DNA from: Deltaproteobacteria bacterium
GTDB taxonomy: Bacteria > Desulfobacterota > Desulfobulbia > Desulfobulbales > Desulfurivibrionaceae
DNA: 64,000 bases
NCBI GenBank assembly: GCA_021802775.1
Contig: JAJZRJ010000001.1
Coordinates: forward strand, 85,615 to 149,614
Reading direction: 5' to 3'
Part shown: one piece after another, positions 1-8,450 of the stretch
Layout of the letters: each line of letters opens with the position of its first letter
Position numbering within the stretch: the first letter of the stretch is position 1
Notes under the pieces: generated by a model
Databases searched by the model: none
What the model was told of the DNA's origin: nothing
What the model saw: only the letters and a program-made list of their open reading frames with translations
Translations under genes and position numbers: made by a program

Positions 1-569
1 GCTCCGCCGGCGGCGAACGCGAGGTGGAGATCCTCGCCTCGCTCATTCGCTTGGGCAAGATGAAAGCCGGGCAGCAGTGCGAGGTGATCGAGGCCACCCT
101 GGTCCGCCAGTGCGACAAGGAATACGTGGACTCCATCGACCAGTGGGACGGCCAGTATGACGCCATCGTCTCCATGGCCTGCGGGGTCGGAGTCAACTTC
201 ATCGCCAACCTGCGCCCCTGCGACAAGGTTTATCCCGGCGTCAACACCACCGCCTTCGGCGGCTCCGCCGAACAGGGGGTGTGGAGCGAGCAGTGCGCCG
301 GTTGCGGCGACTGCGTGCTGCACCGCACCGGCGGCCTCTGCCCGGTGGCCCGCTGCGCCAAGAGCCTGATGAACGGCCCGTGCGGCGGTTCGGTGGGCGG
401 CCGCTGCGAGATCCACCAGGAAGTGCCCTGCATCTGGCAGTCGATCCACGACCGCCTGGAGCGGACCGGCAAGAAGGCCGACATGGACCGGATCGCCCCG
501 ATCCGCGACTGGAGCACCGCCGGCCACGGCGGCCCGCGCAAGACGGTGCGCAACGACCTGACCGTCTGA
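1..569 (+). CDS. metV: MetV-type protein, methylenetetrahydrofolate reductase C-terminal domain (5' partial)
   Basis: This is the C-terminal part of a gene that begins before the window; the frame is open from base 3, so the GTG at 24 need not be the start. The protein carries the cysteine-rich signature of MTHFR_C/MetV proteins: CAGCGDC, then CPVARC, then NGPCGG, then C-E-I and PCIW near the end. MetV proteins pair with MetF in the methyl branch of the Wood-Ljungdahl pathway of acetogens and many sulfate reducers, where they probably bind zinc or Fe-S. The GVGVNFIAN segment is also typical. It is followed at once by a strong terminator, so it ends its operon. The family call is firm; the exact cofactor is not visible. 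Confidence 0.85.
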   Translation, partial: SAGGEREVEILASLIRLGKMKAGQQCEVIEATLVRQCDKEYVDSIDQWDGQYDAIVSMACGVGVNFIANLRPCDKVYPGVNTTAFGGSAEQGVWSEQCAGCGDCVLHRTGGLCPVARCAKSLMNGPCGGSVGGRCEIHQEVPCIWQSIHDRLERTGKKADMDRIAPIRDWSTAGHGGPRKTVRNDLTV

Positions 570-593
570 GCCACCCGTTCAAGCCGCATTCTC

Positions 594-627
594 AAGGGAG
601 ACCGCCCTCGGCGCGTCTCCCTTTTTT
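594..627 (+). terminator. Rho-independent terminator after metV
   Basis: A 9-bp stem AAGGGAGAC / GTCTCCCTT with a 12-base loop runs directly into a T tract of six. It follows the metV stop by 25 bases and overlaps the end of the convergent bioD. Confidence 0.9.
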
Positions 628-1315
628 ATTCCGACAACCGGGAAAGAATCTTCTCGCCGATGGGCGCAAAGTGCCGGGGCAATTCGACGGCATCCTCGCA
701 CCACGGCAGACGTCCCAACCCCGGCACTTGGCCCAGCGCGGCAATGGTCCGCAGATTGTCGGCCGCGATGCGTTCCTCTTCCTGGGGACCGGAGTCGGTC
801 AGCATCACGCCCAGGATGGGAATCCTCCGTGCCCTGAGTGCCTCGATGGTGAGCAGGGTATGATTGAGGGTGCCAAGACCGCTCCGGGCCACGATCAAGG
901 TTGGCAACCCTACGCGCGCCATGAGGTCGGCCAGCAGCAATTCGCGGTTGAGCGGCACCAGCGCGCCGCCCACCCCTTCAACCACCAGCACCTCGCAGGC
1001 AGCCCGCGCGATGCGCATAGCCGCCATGATACGCTCGGGATCCACTGCACGCCCGGCCAGTTCGGCGGCCAGGTGGGGCGAGGCCGGCAAGGCAAAGCAA
1101 TAAGGCACCCGCCATTCCAGCTCCTCCGGCAAGAAGACCATCTCGGCCAGCCCGGCCACGGTTTCCATATCGGCCGAGGTCGCGCCGCCGGTGCTGACCC
1201 ATTTCTGATATCCCGCCACCACCCCCTGCTCCTTCAGCAAGCGGAGCAACAGCCCGCAAACAAGGGTCTTGCCCACCCCGGTATCGGTGGCAGTGACAAA
1301 AAGGGTTTGTTTCAT
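626..1315 (-). CDS. bioD: ATP-dependent dethiobiotin synthetase BioD
   Basis: BioD closes the ureido ring of dethiobiotin from 7,8-diaminopelargonate, CO2 and ATP, the penultimate step of biotin synthesis in the cytoplasm. The N-terminal P-loop TATDTGVGKT is diagnostic, and VVEGVGGALVPL in the middle is the second family motif. I chose the ATG at 1315 because it overlaps the stop of the upstream BioH-BioC gene as ATGA, a common translational coupling, and gives 229 residues, the usual BioD length. An upstream in-frame ATG at 1321 adds two residues. It is the last gene of a two-gene biotin operon and faces metV. Confidence 0.95.
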   Translation of the reverse strand: MKQTLFVTATDTGVGKTLVCGLLLRLLKEQGVVAGYQKWVSTGGATSADMETVAGLAEMVFLPEELEWRVPYCFALPASPHLAAELAGRAVDPERIMAAMRIARAACEVLVVEGVGGALVPLNRELLLADLMARVGLPTLIVARSGLGTLNHTLLTIEALRARRIPILGVMLTDSGPQEEERIAADNLRTIAALGQVPGLGRLPWCEDAVELPRHFAPIGEKILSRLSE

Positions 1316-2766
1316 TGGCATCGCACCAGAAAAATTTGAAAAGTGAGCGGAAACCCGCCGTATTCCTTTAAAAACCACTGCCCCAGTTCGGCCAGTCGCT
1401 GTTTGCCCCAGAAAGGCGCACCACCATGCCAGCCGCCGGTGCCGGTCTTCTTGAAATGGTAGAGCAGTTCGCTGAGGGTGGCGTACTGCCGGGTCAGCCG
1501 GAGTTCGCGAATCTCGATCTGCCCAAAGACCCGGCCAAGAAGGGCAGACAGTTCCTCCTGGGCGAGAAAACGGGCAGCCGGAACATGGATCGCACCGCCG
1601 AATACCTGACGCAACCCTTCTTCCAGTTCGTGCAAGGTCTCACAGCCAAAGAGCGAGCCCCAGAAAAACCCGACAGGGGTCAACATGGCACGGACCCCTT
1701 GGAAGGCGCACTCCACATCCTCAAACCACTGCATGGTGGCATTGGTGGTAATGAGGTCGAAACGGCCCTGGCCGGCGGCGAGGAAAGACTCGGCATCGGC
1801 GCAGAGAAAATCGACCTGTCCCGCCCTTCCCACCTTTTGCCGCGCCCGCTCCAGCATGGCCGGTGCGAAATCGAGGGCGGCCAGCCGGGCGGCCGGGAAT
1901 TTGCCGGCCAATTGCAGGGTATAGGTGCCGGTGCCGCAGCCGAGCTCGAGAATGGTCTTGACCGCCGGATCGGCATCGAGGCCATTGATCAGGGTTGCAG
2001 CCAGCTCTGCTTGCACATCGGCGTGGGCATCGTAGGTGGCCGCCGCTTTGGAGAAACGCTGCCGGATGGCACGCTTGCGTTGGCTGCCGGGTCGCGCCAT
2101 CTCCGCCTCCAGAAAAAGCGGATGCCCGCCGTGGTCAAGAGTTACCTGCTGTGCCCCGATGAGCATGAGCCGTTCGGCAATGGACGCGATGACGTCGCGC
2201 CGGCCATGGCAACAAAGGGTCTCGCAGGGGGCTCGTTCCGGCGCCTCGAACCTGGCAAGATAATGCAGCCCTTCCCCCAGCACCTCAAGGTCGGCAAGAT
2301 CAAGATAATAGGGTTCCACTTCGGCCACAAACCGCTGGTAGGCGGACTTGTAGCCGAGAAAGCACTTGCGGTAAAAGGAGGAGAGAAACACCTTGGGCGA
2401 CGCGGTCAGCTCCGCCTCCAGCGCCGCGATCTCCTTCAGCGGCCATTGCTGCCGGACCGCATGCAGCGTGAGGGAGGCTACCTGCTTCGGATAGCGGCGG
2501 GCAAACTCCAACGCACAATAGCCGCCCAGGGACCAGCCCACCAGATCAACCGCTTCGATCCGTTGCGCCACCAGCCACTCGTGAAATTGATCGGCAAAAC
2601 GCGTCGGCGACGTTAAACCCAATGGCGCCAGCCATGGCAGGTCCGAGGTCAGTTCCAACACCCGGCCGTCGAACCCCCAGCCGGGAATGAAAAAGACCGG
2701 CCGCGCCGGCAGCGGCCCGGCGGGACGACATATCTGCAACTCTAGATCCTGCGCCATTCTTCCCAT
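1312..2766 (-). CDS. bioC: BioH-like esterase fused to malonyl-ACP O-methyltransferase BioC
   Basis: A 484-residue fusion of two enzymes that act at opposite ends of pimeloyl-ACP synthesis. Residues 1 to about 222 form an alpha/beta hydrolase with nucleophile elbow GWSLGG (Ser79) and likely Asp191 (GRRD) and His215 (HGGH), as in BioH/BioG, which remove the methyl ester. Residues about 228 to 484 are BioC: the conserved opening RFSKAAATYD and the SAM motif LELGCGTG at 273-280. BioC methylates malonyl-ACP to start the chain. A second ATG three codons in (2757) is an alternative start. The gene overlaps bioD by four bases. Whether the esterase is BioH- or BioG-like cannot be settled by eye. Confidence 0.9.
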   Translation of the reverse strand: MGRMAQDLELQICRPAGPLPARPVFFIPGWGFDGRVLELTSDLPWLAPLGLTSPTRFADQFHEWLVAQRIEAVDLVGWSLGGYCALEFARRYPKQVASLTLHAVRQQWPLKEIAALEAELTASPKVFLSSFYRKCFLGYKSAYQRFVAEVEPYYLDLADLEVLGEGLHYLARFEAPERAPCETLCCHGRRDVIASIAERLMLIGAQQVTLDHGGHPLFLEAEMARPGSQRKRAIRQRFSKAAATYDAHADVQAELAATLINGLDADPAVKTILELGCGTGTYTLQLAGKFPAARLAALDFAPAMLERARQKVGRAGQVDFLCADAESFLAAGQGRFDLITTNATMQWFEDVECAFQGVRAMLTPVGFFWGSLFGCETLHELEEGLRQVFGGAIHVPAARFLAQEELSALLGRVFGQIEIRELRLTRQYATLSELLYHFKKTGTGGWHGGAPFWGKQRLAELGQWFLKEYGGFPLTFQIFLVRCQ

Positions 2767-2959
2767 CCAGACCGCAACACCCCCCGCCCGCCGCTGGCCG
2801 TTGCCAAATCATGTTAATTGCAGCAGCAAGGCCGCATTGTAAAACAAAGGGAAAGGGGTGCGCCAGCCTAATCGTCACTGACAACCAAGCCAAGGAACGG
2901 ACGGTTGCTCATCCACCGGCCGGCAACAGCAGATTAGATGCTGCGGAGCGTACGACGCA

Positions 2960-3901
2960 TCAACGGCGGAATCGCCCCTGATTGGCGAGGTACCACTGAT
3001 AGGTGGAGACGATGCCGTCGCGGAGGCTCACCTTGGCGCGCCAACCCAAAGCATCGAGACGCGAGACATCAAGGAGTTTGCGGGGAGTGCCATCCGGTTT
3101 GGTGGCATCGAAAACGATCATGCCGCTATAGCCGACCACCTCTCCTACCAGACGGGCAAGTTCGGCAATGGTCACATCCTGCCCCACACCGACGTTGATG
3201 ATCTCTTCCCCGTCGTAATGGCGCATCAGGAAAAGGGAGGCATCGGCCAAATCATCCACGTGAAGGAGCTCGCGACGCGGGGTGCCGGTACCCCAGACCA
3301 CCACCTCGCCAGCTCCCTGCTCCTTGGCCTCGTGGAACTTGCGGATCAGAGCCGGCAGGACGTGGGAGTTGGCCAGATGGAAATTATCCTCCGGACCATA
3401 GAGATTGGTGGGCATGAGGGAGATGGCGTGAAAGCCGTACTGGCGGCGGTAGGCCTGGCAGAGTTTGATCCCGGCAATCTTGGCCACCGCATACCATTCA
3501 TTGGTGGACTCCAGCGCGCCGGTAAGCAGGCAACTTTCCGGCACGGGCTGCGGGGCAAACTTGGGGTAGATGCAGGATGAGCCCAAGAAAAGCAGCTTGC
3601 GTGCCCCGTGGCGGTAGGCGGCATCGATGACATTGAGCTCGATGGCGAGATTGTCGTGGATGAACTCGGCCGGATAGGTGTCGTTGGCCTGGATGCCGCC
3701 CACCTTGGCCGCAGCCAGGAAGACATATTCCGGGCGCTCTTGGGCAAAAAAATCCCGCACCGCCTGCTGGTTGGTCAGGTCGAGTTCCGCATGAGTGCGG
3801 CAGAGGATATTCGTATAGCCCCCCGCCTTGAGTCGGCGCAGGATGGCCGCGCCCACCAGGCCGCGGTGGCCGGCTAAATAAATCCGTGCCTCTTTATTCA
3901 T
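2960..3901 (-). CDS. fcl: GDP-L-fucose synthase
   Basis: This NADPH-dependent SDR enzyme epimerises and reduces GDP-4-keto-6-deoxymannose to GDP-L-fucose. The Rossmann motif GHRGLVGAA lies at residues 11-19. The S-Y-K catalytic set is visible: FLGSSCIYP supplies Ser, and NEWYAVAK supplies Tyr-x3-Lys. The segment [13 protein letters not shown] is typical of WcaG/Fcl. Length 313 matches the family. Its start overlaps the end of gmd by eight bases, so the two are translated as a unit. The last step of the nucleotide-sugar operon manC-gmd-fcl, it supplies fucose for surface polysaccharide. Confidence 0.95.
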   Translation of the reverse strand: MNKEARIYLAGHRGLVGAAILRRLKAGGYTNILCRTHAELDLTNQQAVRDFFAQERPEYVFLAAAKVGGIQANDTYPAEFIHDNLAIELNVIDAAYRHGARKLLFLGSSCIYPKFAPQPVPESCLLTGALESTNEWYAVAKIAGIKLCQAYRRQYGFHAISLMPTNLYGPEDNFHLANSHVLPALIRKFHEAKEQGAGEVVVWGTGTPRRELLHVDDLADASLFLMRHYDGEEIINVGVGQDVTIAELARLVGEVVGYSGMIVFDATKPDGTPRKLLDVSRLDALGWRAKVSLRDGIVSTYQWYLANQGRFRR

Positions 3902-5027
3902 GGTAATTAAAAGTCTTGAACCCTTTGCCCTGACAAAGGGCGTCGCGCTGGGCGGTTTTCAGATCTTCCTCCACCATCTCCGCCACCAGTTCGCCGAAGC
4001 TCACCTCCGGCACCCAGCCGAGCCTTTCCTTGGCCTTGGTCGGGTCGCCGAGTAGGGTTTCCACCTCGGTGGGCCGGAAATAGCGAGGATCGACCCGAAC
4101 GATCACCGCACCGGGCTGGGGCATCTTCGCCCCATCGAGCCCCTTGCCCGCGGCATCCACCGCTTCCACCACTCCGGTTTCCTCCACGCCGCGCCCTTGC
4201 CAGCGCAGCCGGATACCGAGTTCGCCAAAGGCGCGATCGCAGAACTCCCGCACCGAATACTGCACCCCGGTGGCGATGACGTAATCCTCCGGCGTCTCCT
4301 GCTGGAGCATGAGCCACTGCATGCGCACGTAATCACGGGCATGACCCCAATCGCGCTTGGCCGCGAGGTTGCCGAGATAAACGCACTGCTGCAACCCGAG
4401 GGCGATGCGGGCCGCGGCCCGAGTGATCTTGCGGGTGACAAAGGTCTCGCCGCGCACCGGCGACTCGTGGTTGAACAAGATGCCGTTGCAGGCGAAAAGC
4501 CCATACGCCTCGCGGTAGTTGACGCAGATCCAGTAGGAGTAGAGCTTGGCCACCGCATAGGGCGAGCGGGGGTAGAAGGGAGTTTTTTCGGTCTGTGGCG
4601 TCTCCTGGACCTTGCCGTAAAGTTCCGAGGTGGATGCCTGGTAGAACTTGGTTTTCTTCGCGAGCCCCAGGATGCGAATCGCCTCCAGCAGCCGCAAGGT
4701 GCCCAGGGCATCGGCATTGGCGGTGTATTCCGGGGTCTCGAAGGAGACCTGCACATGACTCTGGGCTGCCAGGTTATAAATCTCGTCCGGCTGCACCTGC
4801 TGGATGATGCGGATCAGGTTGGTGGCATCGGTAAGGTCGCCGTAGTGGAGCACAAACTTCTGCTCCGGTTCGTGCGGATCCTGGTAGAGATGGTCGATGC
4901 GATCGGTATTGAAGAGCGAGGCCCGGCGTTTAATACCGTGCACCTCATACCCCTTGGCCAAAAGGAACTCGGCCAAGTAGGCGCCATCCTGCCCGGTCAC
5001 GCCGGTGATCAATGCGACTTTTTTCAT
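3894..5027 (-). CDS. gmd: GDP-mannose 4,6-dehydratase
   Basis: Converts GDP-D-mannose to GDP-4-keto-6-deoxy-D-mannose using tightly bound NADP. The N-terminus reads [20 protein letters not shown] with the GxxGxxG fold; the catalytic region includes STSELYG and [10 protein letters not shown] (Tyr-x3-Lys); [16 protein letters not shown] is the Gmd signature. I chose the ATG at 5027 (377 residues) because a Shine-Dalgarno AGGAA lies just upstream and known Gmd proteins begin at this point; the longer frame to 5096 would run into manC. The gene lies ten bases after manC. Confidence 0.95.
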   Translation of the reverse strand: MKKVALITGVTGQDGAYLAEFLLAKGYEVHGIKRRASLFNTDRIDHLYQDPHEPEQKFVLHYGDLTDATNLIRIIQQVQPDEIYNLAAQSHVQVSFETPEYTANADALGTLRLLEAIRILGLAKKTKFYQASTSELYGKVQETPQTEKTPFYPRSPYAVAKLYSYWICVNYREAYGLFACNGILFNHESPVRGETFVTRKITRAAARIALGLQQCVYLGNLAAKRDWGHARDYVRMQWLMLQQETPEDYVIATGVQYSVREFCDRAFGELGIRLRWQGRGVEETGVVEAVDAAGKGLDGAKMPQPGAVIVRVDPRYFRPTEVETLLGDPTKAKERLGWVPEVSFGELVAEMVEEDLKTAQRDALCQGKGFKTFNYHE

Positions 5028-5037
5028 TGTATTCCTT

Positions 5038-6480
5038 TCAACCTTGCGTCTGTTCGCGGCCGTAGACATCATCGAACCGCTCGATATCATCTTCACCCAG
5101 ATAGCTGCCCGACTGCACCTCCACCATTTCCAGGGGGATGTTGCCGGGATTCCTCAGCCGATGGGTGACACCCACCGGGATGTAGGTCGATTCGTTCTCG
5201 CTCACCAGGAAGGTGCGCTCGCCGTTTGTCACCTCGGCAGCGCCCTTGACCACCACCCAGTGCTCGGCGCGGTGATAATGGCGCTGGAGCGAGAGACTGG
5301 CGCCGGGCTTTACCTCGATGCGCTTCACCTGGAAACGCTCGCCGTGGTCGATGCACTCGTAGGAGCCCCAGGGGCGATAAACCCGACGGTGGAGTACCGC
5401 CTCGCTCCGTTTTTCCGCTTTGAGCTGCTGGACAATGGCCTTCACCTCCTGGGCCTTGTCCTTGTGGGCAACCAGCACCGCGTCGGCGGTCTCGACAATG
5501 ACGTGGTCATGGACCCCGACCACCGCCACCAGCCGGCCGGCAGCATGAACATAGCAATCGCGGACATCACGCGCCAGCACGTTACCATGAAGGATGTTGC
5601 CGGCTGCATCGCGGCTGCCGATCTCCCACAAGGCCGCCCAGGAACCTACGTCACTCCAGCCGCAGTCAAGCGGGATCACCGCCGCCGCCTGGGTCCGCTC
5701 CATCACCGCATAATCCAAGGATTTGGCCGGGCAACGGGAGAACTCCTCCCTGCCGAGCCGGATGAAATCGAAATCCTGCCGCCGAGCGGCATACGCCCCC
5801 TTGACACAAATGTTCATCTCCGGCTCGAACTCAGCGAGTTCCGCGAGGAACCGGGAGGCGCGGAAGAGAAACATACCGCTATTCCACAGATAGCCCTCGG
5901 CCAGGTACTGCTCCGCCGTGACCACGTCGGGCTTCTCGACGAAACGTGCAACGCGGAAGCCTGCTTCCGGACTCTCCGCCCCCAGCCGCTCACCCTTCTG
6001 GATATAGCCGTAGCCGGTTTCCGGCCGGCAGGGCACGATGCCGAAGGTAACCAGCTGACCACTCTCAGCCAGAAGTGACCCGGCCTGCACTGCCGCGGTA
6101 AAGGCGGCCGGATCGGCAATCACATGGTCGGCGGGCAGCACCAACAGAAGCGGGTCTCCTCCCTCGGCCATGGCCCCCAACGCTGCCGCAGCTACCGCCG
6201 GGGCGGTATCGCGGCCAAGGGGCTCGATGAGCACCATGGCCTTCCCTCCGATCGCCCGGAGCTGCTCTGCCACCATGAAACGATGATCCTCGGTGCAGAC
6301 CACGATGGGCTCGGCAATGGCTGGCACCTGACGTGCCCGCTCCACGGTCGCCTGGAGCATGGTTTCTTCCCCGGCCAACGGCAACAGCTGCTTGGGATAG
6401 AGTTCGCGGGAAAGCGGCCAGAGCCGGGTGCCGGACCCGCCGGCAAGGATGACGGGGATGATCATCTGGGGGGACTCCAT
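5038..6480 (-). CDS. manC: Mannose-1-phosphate guanylyltransferase / mannose-6-phosphate isomerase
   Basis: A bifunctional enzyme that makes GDP-mannose, the substrate of the downstream Gmd. The N-terminal nucleotidyltransferase domain has the signature [14 protein letters not shown] followed by YPKQLLPL. The C-terminal type II phosphomannose isomerase is a cupin (about residues 365-475), with [10 protein letters not shown] and [13 protein letters not shown] carrying the metal-binding His residues. The length of 480 is usual for ManC/AlgA. A second ATG at codon 6 (6465) is also possible. It is first in the GDP-fucose operon; the 248 bases upstream hold no other gene on this strand. Confidence 0.95.
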   Translation of the reverse strand: MESPQMIIPVILAGGSGTRLWPLSRELYPKQLLPLAGEETMLQATVERARQVPAIAEPIVVCTEDHRFMVAEQLRAIGGKAMVLIEPLGRDTAPAVAAAALGAMAEGGDPLLLVLPADHVIADPAAFTAAVQAGSLLAESGQLVTFGIVPCRPETGYGYIQKGERLGAESPEAGFRVARFVEKPDVVTAEQYLAEGYLWNSGMFLFRASRFLAELAEFEPEMNICVKGAYAARRQDFDFIRLGREEFSRCPAKSLDYAVMERTQAAAVIPLDCGWSDVGSWAALWEIGSRDAAGNILHGNVLARDVRDCYVHAAGRLVAVVGVHDHVIVETADAVLVAHKDKAQEVKAIVQQLKAEKRSEAVLHRRVYRPWGSYECIDHGERFQVKRIEVKPGASLSLQRHYHRAEHWVVVKGAAEVTNGERTFLVSENESTYIPVGVTHRLRNPGNIPLEMVEVQSGSYLGEDDIERFDDVYGREQTQG

Positions 6481-6623
6481 AAAAAAAGAGGACTCAACGC
6501 CAACACCTTTTCATTAATAGTCAATTGCCGCAGAAAATACCAGATAAAACCGGGCGCCCAGATATGGCCCCAAGGCGCCGCGGAACAATTCGTACCGGTA
6601 CTCAAGCAACAAAAAGAATTAGA

Positions 6624-6653
6624 TTGACAGGATACCTAACCCTGAAATACCTT
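6624..6653 (+). promoter_or_regulatory. Possible sigma-70 promoter for the ComEA-like gene
   Basis: A perfect -35 hexamer TTGACA (6624-6629) is followed after 18 bases by a weak -10 candidate TACCTT (6648-6653). The -35 is convincing but the -10 is poor. It lies 76 bases before the ATG at 6729. Confidence 0.35.
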
Positions 6654-6728
6654 GTTAAGATAATCGCTGGCCACTGACCACGACCAACGGTGCATGGTGG
6701 CACCACACCAACCAGAAGGAGAGAGACT

Positions 6729-6986
6729 ATGCTCAAATTTCTTGTTTCGACGCTGTGCGGCCTGCTACTCATGGCATCTACCGCCCTGGCCGCCATCAAC
6801 ATCAACACGGCAACCGCTCAGGAACTTTCGAAGTTGTCGGGTATCGGTCCAGCCAAAGCGCAGGCAATTGTCGACTATCGGGACAAAAACGGCCCGTTCA
6901 AGTCCGTGAACGACCTCGCCAAGGTAAAAGGAATCGGTCTCAAGACGGTTCAGAAACTCAGCCCCGAAATCTCGATCGGGAAGTAA
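6729..6986 (+). CDS. ComEA-like helix-hairpin-helix protein, exported
   Basis: An 85-residue protein with an N-terminal signal peptide ([17 protein letters not shown]) followed by one ComEA-type double helix-hairpin-helix domain. The domain begins [19 protein letters not shown] and includes the second hairpin [13 protein letters not shown]. Such proteins bind double-stranded DNA in the periplasm, either for DNA uptake or without a proven role. The start at 6729 has a good AGGAGAGAG Shine-Dalgarno and gives a clean signal peptide; an upstream ATG at 6690 would spoil it. No competence genes lie nearby, so its role here is open. Confidence 0.85.
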   Translation: MLKFLVSTLCGLLLMASTALAAININTATAQELSKLSGIGPAKAQAIVDYRDKNGPFKSVNDLAKVKGIGLKTVQKLSPEISIGK

Positions 6987-7024
6987 GACGTTCAAAAAAG
7001 GACAACCGCCACCATGCGCCGCGT

Positions 7025-7441
7025 TTATGATAGGATATGCGCCTTGAACCACCCCCACAGGCCGAGATCGTGTTTGGGGAACAGATTGATGCCAAAAGCA
7101 GATTTCAGAAGATAAACAATGCCCACGCCGGTGAGTGCGGAGAAAAGCAGAAAGGAGGCGACCAAAACCGCCTTGGCGGTTCGCGTCATGCGAAGTTCCT
7201 TGCGGGAAAGATGCCGCCGCTCGCGACCAAGGAGAAACACGTAATAATAACGCCAACGGCCGAAGGAACCACGAATATCCACCTTGTGGCGGCTGCCCCG
7301 GTGGGCGCCCAAGGCGTTCTTGATACAAATGAGTTGCTCGTCGGAAAGGGTCTGCCCTACCTTTTCCGGCATCCGTTCAAGCAATCCATGAATGCAGGGA
7401 TCCAGCCGGATATCCTTTGTCGCCAGCTCATCCGATTCCAT
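7025..7441 (-). CDS. Conserved hypothetical single-pass membrane protein
   Basis: A 138-residue protein that I do not recognise as a characterised family. Two parts are visible: a soluble N-terminal part with DPCIHGLLERMPEK and the aromatic, basic motif RWRYYYVFLLGRERR, and one hydrophobic helix at about residues 87-110 (AVLVASFLLFSALTGVGIVY) followed by a short tail. The RWRYYYVFLLG motif recurs, as far as I recall, in short proteins of marine and sediment proteobacteria with no assigned function. It lies downstream of the epimerase gene on the same strand, 38 bases away, and could be cotranscribed. Confidence 0.6.
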   Translation of the reverse strand: MESDELATKDIRLDPCIHGLLERMPEKVGQTLSDEQLICIKNALGAHRGSRHKVDIRGSFGRWRYYYVFLLGRERRHLSRKELRMTRTAKAVLVASFLLFSALTGVGIVYLLKSAFGINLFPKHDLGLWGWFKAHILS

Positions 7442-7479
7442 GCAGTTCGTGCCCCCTTGAGTTTTTTCCTACCCAAGAT

Positions 7480-8442
7480 TCAAACATCTGCTTTGGCAAG
7501 CCGCCAGGCAAGCGTTGCGGTTAGTCCCTTGCCCAGGGAACACGCCGCAGCAAACGCCAACACCCTCTCCGCCTTGCTCACCTCCAGGCAGCTGCGTGAC
7601 AAATCCCCTGGTCGGGCTGGCCCACTGAACGGCACCGCCAGTTCCGAAGCGATCTCTGGCCGCGCCACCTTGATCGCCGTAAACACCGCATCAAAAAGTT
7701 CCCTGGTCCGGGTCGGCTTGCCGGTACCGATATTCACCGCTTCGCCACTCCCATTTTCCAGGGCCAGCAGATTCGCCCGCACCACATCCCCCACGTAACA
7801 GTAGTCACGGGCCATGCCCAACGGCTCATCAGAGAAATGATACACGGTACAGGGCTGGCCGGCGAGCAATCGATCCATGAAGATCGCAACCACCCCGGCC
7901 TCGCCGTGCGGCACTTGCCGTGGGCCATAGACATTGGCATAGCGCAGCACGGTATAGTCAAGGCCGTACTGGTGGCGATAGAAATAAAGATACTGCTCGG
8001 AAACTGTTTTGGTGATGGCGTAGGGGGAAAGCGGCACCGGCGATGTTGTTTCCGGAGTCGGATACTCGGTGGCCTCACCATAGATGGCACCACCGGATGA
8101 GATGAAGACGACCTTTCTGACCCCGGTGGTCCGGGCCGCCTCCAGGACATTGACAAAGCCCCGCACGTTCACATCGGCATCGAAGAGCGGGTCTGCCACC
8201 GAGGCGGGTACCGACATCTGCGCCGCGTGATGGTTCACCACGTCGAACCGTTCCCGGGCGAACAGCTCGGTCAACCGGGGCGAGCGGATGTCCATGAGGT
8301 GGAATCGCGCCTTGGGGTTCAGGTTTTCCCGTTTGCCGGTGTACAGATTGTCGACCACGGTCACATTATGGCCGGCAGCAATATAACCATCCACCACATT
8401 GGACCCGATGAATCCCGCCCCGCCGGTAACCAGGATCTTCAT
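7480..8442 (-). CDS. NAD-dependent sugar epimerase/dehydratase (UDP-glucose 4-epimerase-like)
   Basis: An extended SDR of 320 residues. The NAD-binding motif is TGGAGFIGSN at residues 6-15. The catalytic triad is seen in ISSGGAIYGE (Ser) and SPYAITKTVSEQY (Tyr-x3-Lys), and YANVYGPRQ is typical of GalE-like epimerases. It probably interconverts UDP-glucose and UDP-galactose or their N-acetyl forms. The position eight bases after glmS, which feeds the UDP-GlcNAc pool, suggests UDP-sugar chemistry, but substrate cannot be read from the sequence. The C-terminal 60 residues are less conserved. Confidence 0.85.
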   Translation of the reverse strand: MKILVTGGAGFIGSNVVDGYIAAGHNVTVVDNLYTGKRENLNPKARFHLMDIRSPRLTELFARERFDVVNHHAAQMSVPASVADPLFDADVNVRGFVNVLEAARTTGVRKVVFISSGGAIYGEATEYPTPETTSPVPLSPYAITKTVSEQYLYFYRHQYGLDYTVLRYANVYGPRQVPHGEAGVVAIFMDRLLAGQPCTVYHFSDEPLGMARDYCYVGDVVRANLLALENGSGEAVNIGTGKPTRTRELFDAVFTAIKVARPEIASELAVPFSGPARPGDLSRSCLEVSKAERVLAFAAACSLGKGLTATLAWRLAKADV

Positions 8443-8450
8443 GCGCCCAC

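Noticed and set aside
2767..2959. A BirA operator upstream of the biotin genes
   Set aside because: A TTGTAAAAC half-site occurs near 2838 but no matching inverted half at the correct spacing was found.
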